Of a stretch of 64,000 nucleotides of DNA, positions 53,301 through 61,256 are shown one piece after another; position 1 is the first letter of the stretch; every line of letters starts with the position of its first letter. The translations under genes were made by a program, and so were the position numbers. Source of the DNA: JAHRAW01 sp965243285 (GTDB lineage: Bacteria; Pseudomonadota; Gammaproteobacteria; Arenicellales; Poriferihabitantaceae); NCBI GenBank assembly GCA_965243285.1, contig OZ251537.1, positions 1 through 64,000 on the forward strand, written 5' to 3'. The notes beneath the pieces are model-generated. The model worked only from the letters and a program-made list of their open reading frames with translations. It searched no databases and was not told the DNA's origin.

Positions 53301-53947
53301 ACGGTACTGGGGCCGGAGCCCACTCGACCCGTGTAGTGAAACCCTACCCGGTCGGCCATGGTCGGCGTGCCGGATAAAACCCGGTTGGCCGGGTTGAAAC
53401 TCATGCCGGGGATGAGTTGGTGCACTTGCTGTCCGGAGAGGGTGACGCTGTAATTAATATTGCCGCTCAGGGCTAAGGAAATCGGCAGGGTGATGGGGTC
53501 GATGGTCCGCCCGGCGGGAAAGGTTTGGTTGTAAACATCGGCCACGAAAGCCCGCACTTGGATGCGCACCAGAAAATTCACGGAGTCGTTCACATCGCCG
53601 CTTACCGTATAGGTGAGGCGGATGTTGCCGGTGGCGGCGGCTGGGGCGGTGCCGACCAAGGTGTGGATGCTTGCCCGCCAGCGTAGCCATGACCACGCCG
53701 GTAGTTCGCTCAGACCTCGGCCGCCGGAGGCGGTTAAGGCGTAGTTGCAAGTACCGCAGCCGCTTATCGTCGGCAAATTCTCCTTATAGATGGTGGAGCG
53801 TTGGGCTATGCGAATTTCATCCACAGCCGGCAACGATTGCGCTTGGGCCGGGGAAAACAGCCCCAATGCCATGCCCGCCGCCAATAAAAATGAGGCGTAT
53901 TTCATCGTCGGCAGCCCAATTTTTCGGGGGGAGTATAAGTTTTTCAT
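47399..53947 (-). CDS. Giant autotransporter adhesin-like protein with about 15 Ig-like modules
   Basis: 2182 residues. The N-terminal signal region has a long n-region followed by MKYASFLLAAGMALGLFSPA. Residues about 40-1790 hold some 15 Ig/cadherin-like He_PIG modules of about 90-110 residues. Each contains a GLxFNAxxRxLSGTPT core and a LTYTVxD strand, typically with ITGP linkers. The last 280 or so residues are an autotransporter beta-barrel ending LLKGELQF. A Gly/Asn/Ser-rich stretch (about 1850-1900) precedes the barrel. Expected surface-exposed or secreted adhesion role by family. Start at 53947 fits the promoter (37-nt leader); ATG 53905 is an alternative. Confidence 0.9.
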   Translation of the reverse strand: MKNLYSPRKIGLPTMKYASFLLAAGMALGLFSPAQAQSLPAVDEIRIAQRSTIYKENLPTISGCGTCNYALTASGGRGLSELPAWSWLRWRASIHTLVGTAPAAATGNIRLTYTVSGDVNDSVNFLVRIQVRAFVADVYNQTFPAGRTIDPITLPISLALSGNINYSVTLSGQQVHQLIPGMSFNPANRVLSGTPTMADRVGFHYTGRVGSGPSTVGTVNVSFFINVTGPSITNPPSTRTYDAGEESGTTLSAASSDPAAGALTYTLIGANGQAVSEAVPGMSFDDTSRRISGTPTRVGRSRLIYRVTDSFGNTDETEFVVSITGLLFDFEVDTLFYETGVSQDISLPSANATGTIVYSLTDSRGSAASPMLPDGLNFNANSRILSGAPDADISTTLTYTATFDGNTAPMEFDVHAYAPLALAAINAATFRAGDSGTTAFGPATGGSDDLSYTLMAPGNRSIAEAVPGLSFVLSDGANQISGTPWRAGFDGDLTYTVMDNVGSGDAASYMVRLQVTGPVFTAADLPLADQQYVVGRGVETTLPVVTDATSYDVVTASGLAIGVEIPGLSFTSSLAARALTGAPVGPTTSAATLTYTATNADGTSSATFDVEVFPALAIPDFPSNLPSYPAGQAGTITLPEAVGGIGTLTYNLSGTIDGVTYANPGDLNMPGVTFDQFTRVLSGTPTKAGDFTLTYSVTDSYSGSVKNTDEEIFMVTVTGPSFIGDLLAEREFFPLNTDTVLALPLATGSGTITYTLWGMDGDASTPNLPAGLEFMDDEATGGLPTLSGEPTVAEGDYRLTYTAADQYGNAVEHIFNVAVTALAFEAAPAIEDAAYAVGDAVSITLPAAIGGSGALAYIVYGAGDYDADNPPTNGANLPAGLAFTSTDAARILSGQARFVGDITLTYRANDAGGVATANFMFTVTGGPAFGASQTIDAQSYPAGVGIDNLLLPTPDSDGFGDLSYRLIGADDGDGNTPLPPGLIFNPTGATGGDAARTLSGVPSQVAAAVNLTYSVQDQFGNIDLLTFTVAITAPVFAAATVPGAMSYPAGVDLTPIVLPTAVGGDTYTLLGEGGTDNAPNLPPGLVFNAANRELSGMPTTIAAPVTLTYSAHNRYRNPGDDSNSTAVTFTVQITGPTFASPAPGNQIYTVGRPIPLLVLPAAASTGSGDLTYTLRASNGTAASPNLPGGLTFNATVTTTGDAARTLTGTPDDVATTTLTYTASDGEASTRLMFTVTVNPGVRLPTIAAFTYAAGATVTEILPAVDAGTGTGDITYALFSDGVNPIPPNLPTGLTFNATGTTTGDGARTLSGTPTAKARTVLTYMATDSALPTANMTMREFTIVITGPDFDGRTQDDLALPVGVEITPRILPAVDSSAAPVSYTLTGAANSSGGNLPLPGGLVFNADSAAARTLSGTPTVAAAAVTLIYTAIDAYSNETALTFSVAIDQVLVDVDGNRVTAAGISEMFAMPFMLGVAVNMTLPRVPGDAPHTYTLTGPNDEAVARAVPGLTFDHSDSTLSGMPTDPGSVDLTYTACPTGTNPCRAPAASGGNSASASFVPSEGATGNAGGLIVSYTFTFTVAAPMLLEAPMTPLLFVLGEEIDPVITLPAASGGISPYTYALIGPDDVAIDDVDNTVLPGLSFNAAPASRILSGTPTMPGAVTLTYRVTDSASDSNGDPNIINEFIEVTVSSGSAALAAVNEVVLPEIASAMTASATAAITTRIERANGGGNGFVLGGQTSLAAALAAHGQPKAADQRDSKTMLAGTSFSLALNGGHGGYGAAGTTAGYAGGGANSAGISTNTANINEISANSANIGAKTRPTAAGGSGGTVLWGSGEYREMSGDSGGVDWGGELYGFHLGVDTRVRHDLLLGVAVSKLQSDIDYRAAAAGAHGMDMTSVNPYLGWQVGGVDLWAAIGYGQGDLEITPSGGAAVESDVALRALGLGGSGEIWQQSATTLRLRGEISRAELEVEGAALAMQTATTRARFGLEASGRRALGGGAIEPSVEFGLRYNGGDGETGTAAQVGAGLRFSGGRYSAHGRIHAVIMPGEYSEWGAHGSIAMAAGADGQGFSLELSPSYGPAQSDMAQLWQRDLPPAATAASADYRASMEARLAYGLALKTTAAMLTPYGEMRLGSTTAHRLGINWRSASHAGSHATLNLVGERRQTPAAAHTILLKGELQF

Positions 53948-53990
53948 GGCTACGAATATTCGGAAGGGGGGTTATGGGGTGATGGCACCG

Positions 53991-54019
53991 ATTTTAACGC
54001 TCGGGCGTGAATGTGTCAA
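53991..54019 (-). promoter_or_regulatory. Consensus sigma-70 promoter of the autotransporter
   Basis: On the - strand, a perfect TTGACA (54019-54014), 17-bp spacer, TAAAAT (53996-53991). The predicted start near 53984 gives a leader of about 37 nt to the ATG at 53947. Confidence 0.85.
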
Positions 54020-54326
54020 GGAAGCGAGCGAGTAGCGTGGTGTGGCGGCGAATCGGCTAATTATCGGCATGAATCCACCATCGGAATCTACATTAAAGTG
54101 GCGGCGGTTTGCCCGATGCGCTACAAAAATAGCGACCGCATCAATTCGTTCATCAACCGCCCTTCGACCAATACGGCCAGCAAGGCCATGGAGGGTGTGC
54201 TAAAAGCCCTCTCTGACTAAGGGAAATGAAGAAAAAATGTCATTTTCAAAGTTTGAATAATGAGCAATGGCAACACTTTCGCCTGTTTTTTTAACAACGC
54301 CGCAAGTAAGTTTTAATCAAGAATAG
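54020..54326. other. Non-coding gap
   Basis: No convincing gene. A 69-codon frame (54011-54220) overlaps the autotransporter promoter and is not recognised. ATGGAGGGTGTGCTAAAAGC (from 54188) is an inverted match to the terminal sequence of the MITE-like repeats at 54327 and 56452. Confidence 0.5.
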
Positions 54327-54620
54327 GCTTTTCCTACACCCTCCATAGGGGGGAGTCAAAACTGGCGATGAAGCCCGCCAGTTTTGGTGCGGAGGGGTTG
54401 CCTTTGATGTTGATGTTGCCTTTTGCCTTTGATGTTGCCTTTGATGTTGTTTTTTGCCTTTGATGTTGGCTTTTGATTTTGATGTTGGCCTTTGACTTTG
54501 ATGTTGGCCTTTGACTTTGATGTTGGCCTTTGACTTTGATTTTGGCTTTCGCTTTCGCTTTTGGCTTTACCGTTTCACTCCCCCCGCTTTATCGAGGGTG
54601 TTCTAAAACTCGGTTTTGGT
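54327..54620. repeat. MITE-like element with terminal inverted repeats, copy 3
   Basis: Left end GGCTTTTCCTACACCCTCCA followed by GGGGGGAGTC. Right end ACTCCCCCCGCTTTATCGAG followed by GGTGTTCTAAAACTC, its imperfect reverse complement. The inner hairpin is CAAAACTGGC (54357-54366) / GCCAGTTTTG (54377-54386). The remainder is tandem GCCTTTGATGTT units and pyrimidine-rich tracts. No coding capacity. Confidence 0.65.
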
Positions 54621-54826
54621 TATTTTAATATCGCACAGTAAAATGCTGTATTTTGATTTTTCTGCGGGTGATTATTGAAAAAAAAGTGAGGAATATCACA
54701 TATCAATAATTTATTAATAATTTATCAATAATTTTTCTTTATAGTTAACTAAAGTATGCAAAATAAATGGCTATTACAACAAGTAAATCGTTATTACATT
54801 CTTTTATGTGGCTAAAAAACATGTTT

Positions 54827-55688
54827 TTAGATCATTTTTGGCTGCGATAGCGCTATTGACCGATTGACATTATAAGCCACCGCGTGCATGCCAAATTCAA
54901 GACCCACCGCGGCTAATCCACGCCGCCTAAATCTATTCAACTGCTGCACGCCGCGTATCATTGAATATACTGTCTCAACTGATGCAGCGCGTAAGTTGGA
55001 ATATTTCCGCGGGTCTTCTCCTGCCATGCTTGCCCTCCAAACAGCCATTTCCGCATCGCCATGATAGCGATATATAACACCACCTGTTTTTGATGTAGTG
55101 CACTTCGATTTCAGCGCGCAAGCGCCACAACTTTTACTCGCGTATCTGACTCTGTTTGCTTCTCTATAGGTCTCTATAAGTCGATGGCCAGCAAGGCATG
55201 TATAACTATTGCTCTGCTCGTCAAAAATAAAATTTCTTTTATCAAAAGCACCGCAGATTTTCTCAGGGCAGCGAACTTTTATACTGCGGGCAAATGCCGC
55301 CACAAACCCACTGCGCCGCTAAATTAAAACGAGCGAATTTCTTTATCCCGCGCAGCGAATGCACGCCGTTGATGATGGCCAGCACGAGCAACCCCATCAT
55401 CGCCATCGGTGCATAGGGCGCTCTGCCGGTGTGTGAATAGGCGGACTCAAAGGCGCGCCAGTTTTGTTCTTTTAGTAGGTCGCGAATAATAAAAGCATCG
55501 CGCTCGCCATTTTCTTCTAAATATTGTTTCAACGGCAAGGTGCCGTAATACAATTTATTAGGCTCGCCGGTTATAAATTTTCTACCGTTGGCAGCAAGAG
55601 TCATCGCCTTCTTGGCAACTTGCGGCATGCTATTGAACATACTGCACTGCGTAGATAGATGCGCGGTGTATGATTTTGTGGAAGGCAT
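54827..55688 (-). pseudogene. IS1182-like transposase, internally deleted
   Basis: The N-terminal part (from ATG 55688) has the DUF772 pattern ESAYSHTGRAPYAPMAMMGL and INGVHSLRGIKKFARFNLAA, and stops at 55263. The C-terminal part in another frame (to 54827) has a Cys-rich segment (CGACALKSKC) and the DDE-type end NLRAASVETVYSMIRG followed by NRFRRRGLAAVGLEF. About 285 residues remain of an expected 450-550. The middle with the first catalytic Asp residues is gone and the halves are out of frame. AT-richer than its surroundings. Flanked by direct copies of the MITE-like repeat (54327 and 55806). Confidence 0.75.
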
Positions 55689-55805
55689 GATAATATTTTG
55701 ATGGCAAGTGATTGAATGCATCAATAGAATGCATCAATGGAATGTTGTAAGCGCCTATTGTACCTTTTTTGATAAATGATTTCAGAGTAAAATATCAAAC
55801 AAGGG

Positions 55806-55880
55806 GGCTTTTCGCACACCATCTACATGGGGGGAGTCAAAACTGGCGATGAAGCCCGCCAGTTTTGGTGCGGAGGGGTT
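55806..55880. repeat. Palindromic MITE-like repeat, copy 4
   Basis: Starts GGCTTTTCGCACACCATCTA, then GGGGGGAGTC, CAAAACTGGC (55838-55847) and GCCAGTTTTG (55858-55867), then GTGCGGAGGGG. Same orientation and nearly the same sequence as 54335-54400, including the following GATGTTGATGTTGCC tract. Confidence 0.8.
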
Positions 55881-56040
55881 GCCTTTGATGTTGATGTTGC
55901 CTTTTGCCTTTGATGTTGCCTTTGATGTTGTTTTTTGCCTTTGATGTTGATGTTGCCTTTTGCCTTTGATGTTGCCTTTGATGTTGTTTTTTGCCTTTGA
56001 TGTTGGCTTTTGATTTTGATGTTGGCTTTCGCTTTTGGCT
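55881..56040. repeat. Low-complexity tandem tract, unit about GCCTTTGATGTT
   Basis: Imperfect 12-bp and shorter pyrimidine-rich units; the related tract inside the element at 54327-54620 is a direct repeat of this one with a different unit number. Confidence 0.75.
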
Positions 56041-56114
56041 TTACCGTTTCACTCCCCCCGCTTTATCTTGCGGGGGAGTCAAAACTGGCGTCTTTTCGCC
56101 AGTTTTGGTGGGGG
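56041..56114. repeat. Palindromic MITE-like repeat, copy 5 (best preserved)
   Basis: ACTCCCCCCGCTTTATCTTG followed by CGGGGGAGTC forms the first hairpin. CAAAACTGGC (56080-56089) and GCCAGTTTTG (56098-56107) form the second, ending GTGGGGGG. Confidence 0.8.
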
Positions 56115-56232
56115 GTACGTTTGATTTTTCGCTTTGGATTTTCGCTTTGGATTTTCGCTTTTGCCTTTATCTTGTAAATTTTCACCCCAACAACCGCAAC
56201 ATGGAGTGAAAATCCAAACCAAAAGCAAATCA

Positions 56233-56312
56233 AACTCCCCCCCACCAAATCAGCCCGTGCCTATCGGCTTAGGGCTAATTTGACTCCCCCCAAGATAAAG
56301 CGGATGGAGTGA
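56233..56312. repeat. Palindromic MITE-like repeat, copy 6, reverse orientation
   Basis: Reading right to left: CACTCCATCCGCTTTATCTT, GGGGGGAGTC, AAATTAGCCC, then GGGCTGATTTGGTGGGGGG. Same design as the other copies with a changed inner stem. The rest of 56313-56547 is AAAAGC/AAAGCC low-complexity sequence plus a terminal fragment GGTTTTAGCACCCTCCATGG at 56452. No gene. Confidence 0.7.
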
Positions 56313-56547
56313 AACCAAAGCCAAAATCAAAAGCGACAATCAAAAGCGACAATCAAAAGCAAAGTCAAAAGCAAAGCCAAAAGCCAAAGCCAAAAGCCCC
56401 TCACCCAAAATGTAGCATTTGAAGTTACGATATTACAACAATCAAAAATGGGTTTTAGCACCCTCCATGGGGGGTGAATATTGACCTGGTTATGGCGCTC
56501 ATTAAACATGGGGCGATGGGGCGATGGGCGGCCGGCCGCTCGGGCGA

Positions 56548-58965
56548 TTAACCACGCAGGCGGACGCCTTTGGGGTCGAACAGCGGCGCCGGCAGCAGGC
56601 GAGCCATGCGACGCTGGCCTAATAGGGAGATTTCATAGCGGTCATCGCCGTCCATGTCGGCGGCGTTCACATAGCCTAAGGCGATGGATTCCGCCACGCT
56701 GAAACCATAGGCGCCGGAGGTGACCCGCCCGACATAACGCCCGTTTTTGTGGATGGGCTCGCCGCCCCAGGCGTCGGCGTGTTCGGTTTCGATGGTGAAA
56801 TTGCACAATAATTGGCGCGGCGGCGTGTCTTTGAGCGCCAGCCACGCCGCTTTGCCGAGAAAATTCGGCTTATCGGCCTTGACCAGCCGCGCCATGCCGC
56901 TTTCGTGCGGGTACCACTCCGGCGAATACTCGCGGCTCCAACTGCCATAGCCTTTTTCGATGCGCATGCAGCCGAGGGCGCGCGAGCCGACCGGTTTTAG
57001 CGCCACATCCGCGCCGTGGGCGAGAATGGCGCGATATAAAGCCAACTGCGCGGCTTGCTCTACATAGATTTCATAGCCCAAATCACCGGTGAATGAGACG
57101 CGCATGAGAATCGCCTCATTGCCGTCGATTTGCGCTATGCGATTGCCCATGAAGGGCAGTTGCTCGCCGCTGAGCTCCAGCCCAGTGAGGCGCTGCAGCA
57201 CCAGGCGGGCTTGCGGGCCGGCGACATTGAAGCCGGCCATGGCATCGGTGACGGAGCGGAATTCGACCCCATCGGCCGGCAAATGTTGCGCGAAAATGCG
57301 GCGGTGGTAATCCTCGGCGATGCCCGACCCCACCATAAACAAGCGCTGCGCCGACAACCGGGCGATGGTGAAATCCCCGGCCAAACCGCCGCGTTTGCTC
57401 AATAATGGCGTCAGGCAAGTGCGTCCGTCGGCGGCCGGCACATGGTTGGCGACGATGCCATCCAACCACGCCAACGCCCGCGGCCCGGTGATTTCATATT
57501 TGGCGAAATTGGAGGTGTCGACCACCCCGGCCGAGGCGCGCAGCGCCCGACATTCGGCGCCCACGGTGGCAAACCATTTCGGGCGGGTGAAACTGAAATC
57601 ATCCACCGCCTCATGTTCGCTGGCAGCGAACCAATGCGGATGTTCCCAGCCATAGGACAGCCCGAATACCGCCCCCATGGATTTTTGCAGGGCATACACC
57701 GGGCGGGTTTTGAGCGGCCGACCGGCGCTGCGTTCCTCGGCCGGGAAATGAATGCGAAAACGCGATGAGTAGGAATCCAAGGCGCGCGCCTTGGTGAATT
57801 TTTTATCGGCCCACGGCCCGAAGCGCGCCACATCCCAGGGGAACATGTCGAGTTCGGATTCGCCCTCCACCATCCACTGCGCCAGGGTCAAGCCGAGACC
57901 GGCGCTTTGGCTAAATCCGGGGATGATGCCGCAGCACACGAAATAATCCGCCACCCCGGGCACCGGCCCGAGTAGGGCCGAAGAATCCGGCGACCAAATC
58001 ATCGGGCCGTTGATATTGCGCTTGATGCCGGCCTCGGCCAACGCCGGCACGCGGTCGCAGGCGCGCATGATGTTGTCTTCGATGCGCTCCATATCGGGCG
58101 GCAGCAAATCATGGCCGAAATCCATGGGCGTGCCGTTTTCGCTCCAAAATCGCCCGTCTTTTTCATAGGCGCCGACCAGCAAACCGGTGCCTTCTTGGCG
58201 CATGTAATATTCCTGATCGCGGTCGGCTACCGCCGGCAATTCCCGCCCCAACGCGGCGATGGCGGGGATTTCTTCGGTGACGAAATATTGATGCTCCATA
58301 GCGATTAACGGCAGGGTGACGCCAGCCATGGCAGCCACCTCCCGCGCCCATAAACCAGCCGCATTGACCACGCAATCGGCATGAATCGTATGCTCAGGCG
58401 TAGCCACATCCCAGCCGCCGCCGGGCCGCGGGGTGGTGGAAATAACCGGCGAAAACCGATGAATCTCGGCCCCCATTTTGCGCGCCCCGGCGGCGTACGC
58501 GTGGGTGACGCCGCTGGGGTCCACATGCCCGCTGGCCGGCTCAAACATCGCGCATAGCACATCGTCAATTTCCAACAACGGGTGCAAATCGCGAATCTCG
58601 GACGGCGAAATTTCATAAAAATCGGCATCAAACGCGCTGGCCTTGGCGGCCTGTATGCGCAGTTGATGAACGCGCTCCGGCTGGCACGCCAGATAAATGC
58701 TGCCGGGCTGATGCACGCCGCAAGATTGCCCGGTCTCGGCTTCCAACTCGGCGTACAATTTCATGGTGTAGTACTGCAGGCGCGAAATATTGTTGTCATC
58801 GTGCAGGCCATGCACGCCGGCGGCGGCATGCCAGGTGGAGCCGGAAGTCAACTCATCGCGCTCCAACAACACCACATCCCGCCAGCCCAATTTGGCCAGG
58901 TGATAGAGAATACTGCAGCCCACCAAGCCGCCGCCGATGACCACCGCTTGGGCATGTGTTTTCAT
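56548..58965 (-). CDS. Dimethylglycine/sarcosine dehydrogenase-like FAD-GcvT fusion enzyme
   Basis: 805 residues. N-terminal DAO-type FAD domain with VIGGGLVGCSILYHLAKLGW (residues 9-28). The STWHAAAG motif (43-50) contains His46, the residue that covalently binds FAD in mitochondrial dimethylglycine and sarcosine dehydrogenases. A central FAO_M-like region is followed by GcvT and GcvT-C folate-binding domains (about 430-800; GPRALAWLDGIVANHV, GYEIYVEQAAQLALYRAILA, KGYGSWSREYSPEWYPHESG). Oxidative N-demethylation with transfer of the methyl carbon to tetrahydrofolate is expected. The substrate (dimethylglycine, sarcosine or another N-methyl amine) is not settled by sequence. ATG at 58965. Confidence 0.9.
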   Translation of the reverse strand: MKTHAQAVVIGGGLVGCSILYHLAKLGWRDVVLLERDELTSGSTWHAAAGVHGLHDDNNISRLQYYTMKLYAELEAETGQSCGVHQPGSIYLACQPERVHQLRIQAAKASAFDADFYEISPSEIRDLHPLLEIDDVLCAMFEPASGHVDPSGVTHAYAAGARKMGAEIHRFSPVISTTPRPGGGWDVATPEHTIHADCVVNAAGLWAREVAAMAGVTLPLIAMEHQYFVTEEIPAIAALGRELPAVADRDQEYYMRQEGTGLLVGAYEKDGRFWSENGTPMDFGHDLLPPDMERIEDNIMRACDRVPALAEAGIKRNINGPMIWSPDSSALLGPVPGVADYFVCCGIIPGFSQSAGLGLTLAQWMVEGESELDMFPWDVARFGPWADKKFTKARALDSYSSRFRIHFPAEERSAGRPLKTRPVYALQKSMGAVFGLSYGWEHPHWFAASEHEAVDDFSFTRPKWFATVGAECRALRASAGVVDTSNFAKYEITGPRALAWLDGIVANHVPAADGRTCLTPLLSKRGGLAGDFTIARLSAQRLFMVGSGIAEDYHRRIFAQHLPADGVEFRSVTDAMAGFNVAGPQARLVLQRLTGLELSGEQLPFMGNRIAQIDGNEAILMRVSFTGDLGYEIYVEQAAQLALYRAILAHGADVALKPVGSRALGCMRIEKGYGSWSREYSPEWYPHESGMARLVKADKPNFLGKAAWLALKDTPPRQLLCNFTIETEHADAWGGEPIHKNGRYVGRVTSGAYGFSVAESIALGYVNAADMDGDDRYEISLLGQRRMARLLPAPLFDPKGVRLRG

Positions 58966-59194
58966 GATTGATATTGATAAGTAAGGTTCAAGGTGATGAT
59001 TGGGATGGGGGTAGCCCGCCGGGGGTGGATTTTTCGGCCGGGGGGTGGATTTTAGGCGCGATGCGGGCGATTTTGGGCGATTTTGGCCGCACATTCCGCC
59101 GCTTTCGCCGGGCGTTTTCGCGATAACCACCGACCGCGATTCGGCGCTGATTTTAGCGGCGATGTGGTCGATTTTGGCCGATTTGGCCGGCGAT

Positions 59195-60391
59195 TTAGCC
59201 GCTGGCGTTTAGGGATTCCGCATAATTGGCGATGCGTTGGCAAGCCGTTTTCAGGCGCTGCTCGGCGACGCATAAACTGACGCGCACCAGGTGGGCGCCG
59301 TGGCCGCCGAAGCCGTCGCAGGGCAAGACGGCGACGCGATGCGTATCGAGCAAGCCACGGGCGAATTGGCGCGCCGAGATGGCGCCGCCGGCGACGCGCA
59401 TGGCGCTGACATCAAAAACCACGAACATACCGCCGCTGGCGCTACGCGCTTTCAAGCCGGCCACGCCGTCTAACATCTGCAACATCATGGCGCGGCGGCG
59501 GTCGAGCTTGACGCGCAACTCGCCAGCCGGATTAGCGGATTCCAGCGCCGCCAGCGCCGCGTCTTGGATGAACGCCGGCTGCCCGTAGGACATGCACATC
59601 GCGAGATTCGATAGGTGCGCCGCCAGCGCCGGCGGCGCGAGCGCCCAGCCGAGCCGCCAGCCGGTCATGCGATGGGATTTGGAGAGGCTGGATATGGTGA
59701 TGCAAACGCGTTCGGCACCGGGCAGGATGTCCGGATTAGCGCGTTCGTCATCATGCAAAAGGTCTTGATACACTTCATCATTGAGCAGCCAAATGCCGCG
59801 TTTTACGCACACTTCGAGCACGGTTTGGTAGCAAGCTTGGGGATAAACCGCGCCCATGGGGTTATTGGGCGAGTTGAGTACGATGGCGCGGGTGCGCGTG
59901 GTGATGGCGGCGATGATGGCTTGCGGGTCCACCTGAAAGCCATCTTCTGGTTTGGCCGCCACGCTGATTAGGTCGGCCCCGGCGGCGCTGAAGGTGGCCG
60001 GATAGGTGGTGTAATACGGCGCCGATAAAATCACCTCATCGCCTTTTTCTAACAGGCATTGCGCCACTGCGAACAAGGCATTTTGCGCGCCGGCGAACAC
60101 TACGCAGCAGGCCGCGTCCACGGCTTGGCCGGTGCGGCTGGCATGGCGTTTTGCGATGGCTCGGCGTAGGTCGAGATTGCCCTCCACCGGGGTGTAGTGG
60201 TGGCGGCCGGCGCGCAAACTTCTCACTGCGGCAGCGACGATAGGCGGCGGCGTGACTTCCTCGGTTTCCTCGCCGATGCTCAGCACGATGACATCCTCGC
60301 CGGCCGCCTGACGCGCTAGCCCATCGAAGTGAATCTCCCAAGCATCGGCGCCATCGTCGGCGATACGCTCGGTTAGGGTGGAGAATTTCAT
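59195..60391 (-). CDS. Class I/II PLP aminotransferase
   Basis: 398 residues, fold-type I. HHYTPVEGNLDLRRAIAKRH, Asn/Asp pair in LNSPNNPMGAVYPQA and NDEVYQDLLHD, PLP Lys in ISSLSKSHRMTGWRLGWALA. It resembles aspartate/arginine-pyruvate aminotransferases; the amino donor cannot be fixed. ATG 60391 gives the family start. Located 229 bp upstream of the demethylase on the same strand; that gap has no gene. Confidence 0.88.
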   Translation of the reverse strand: MKFSTLTERIADDGADAWEIHFDGLARQAAGEDVIVLSIGEETEEVTPPPIVAAAVRSLRAGRHHYTPVEGNLDLRRAIAKRHASRTGQAVDAACCVVFAGAQNALFAVAQCLLEKGDEVILSAPYYTTYPATFSAAGADLISVAAKPEDGFQVDPQAIIAAITTRTRAIVLNSPNNPMGAVYPQACYQTVLEVCVKRGIWLLNDEVYQDLLHDDERANPDILPGAERVCITISSLSKSHRMTGWRLGWALAPPALAAHLSNLAMCMSYGQPAFIQDAALAALESANPAGELRVKLDRRRAMMLQMLDGVAGLKARSASGGMFVVFDVSAMRVAGGAISARQFARGLLDTHRVAVLPCDGFGGHGAHLVRVSLCVAEQRLKTACQRIANYAESLNASG

Positions 60392-60833
60392 CACTTTCGC
60401 TGGGGCTACCGCTGCGCGATGGCCGGGGGGGGGATGGATTCGGGGCCGGCGGTGGCGGGCGGCGGGTGGCCGTCCGGTAGCGACCAAAGCGGGTGGGTAA
60501 AATGTCGCGCGGATTTTAGCATGCCCATACTCGCGCCGATTCTTTGCTCGGGGGCGTACCAGGGTGACATTAACTTAGCGCATCGGTTAGGTCGATTGAG
60601 CGCGACGGTCCCAATCAGCGGCGAATTTGGTATCAAATTTAGCGGCGAATTTAACGGCGAATCCAACATCAAATTCAGCATTAACTTCGGCCCCGATCCG
60701 GCCAGCCATCGACTCCGAATCCACCGCGAGGTAGGGCTTAGAATCGAGGTCATGCCGGCGTAAAATCCACGGCCGGAAATCGGGCTACAATCCGCGGCCT
60801 GATGTTTCTCACCAGCGCCCATTAAAAACCACC
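60392..60833. other. Intergenic region, nothing recognised
   Basis: 442 bp between divergent genes. It contains short imperfect AATTTAGCGGCGAATTTAAC-type repeats around 60640-60690; no ORF, RNA gene or clear promoter could be supported. Confidence 0.5.
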
Positions 60834-61208
60834 ATGTCCGCCGCCGAAGAATTCACCGATGCCGAGCTCGTCGCCATTCGGGAATTGCTGGTGCAGCGTT
60901 ATCGCGGCGCCGAGGTGGAAATCCATTTGGCCGATAGCGAGTTGGCGTTGGATGACGGCCTGCATAATTGCCCGACCGTGTATTGGCACGAGCGCGGCGC
61001 CAATTTCGTGGTGTTCAAACTCGGCCACTTTCGCTATCGCACGCAATTTTTCTACACCCCGCACGAGCAATTCGGCACCGGCATCGACGAATACACCAGC
61101 ATCGAAGAATGCGTCGCCGCAGCGCTGCAAACCCAGTCCGACCACGAGCGCGACGGCGGGCGGCCTAACGCCGAGGTGAATACTTTTCCGGGTAATGCGG
61201 ATGTTTAG
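60834..61208 (+). CDS. Small conserved-looking soluble protein
   Basis: 124 residues, not recognised. N-terminal helix (FTDAELVAIRELLVQRYRGA), a core with HNCPTVYWHERGANFVVFKL and FRYRTQFFYTPHEQFGTGID, and a polar C-terminal tail. No signal peptide or membrane segment. ATG at 60834. Stands 48 bp before the phosphofructokinase gene on the same strand, so probably co-transcribed. Confidence 0.7.
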   Translation: MSAAEEFTDAELVAIRELLVQRYRGAEVEIHLADSELALDDGLHNCPTVYWHERGANFVVFKLGHFRYRTQFFYTPHEQFGTGIDEYTSIEECVAAALQTQSDHERDGGRPNAEVNTFPGNADV

Positions 61209-61256
61209 CGGGTTGCTGGACGGCGGGGTGGGCGACCGGTTGGGTGACTCATTAAT

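Noticed and set aside
54011..54220. 69-codon ORF upstream of the MITE-like region
   Set aside because: Overlaps the autotransporter promoter, unrecognised, and its end is part of an inverted repeat fragment.
54827..55724. Two separate intact genes
   Set aside because: Both halves match one IS1182-like transposase; the middle is missing and frames differ, so it is a single pseudogene.
58966..59194. Glycine riboswitch upstream of the demethylase gene
   Set aside because: No paired aptamer-like conserved core could be recognised in the 229-bp gap.
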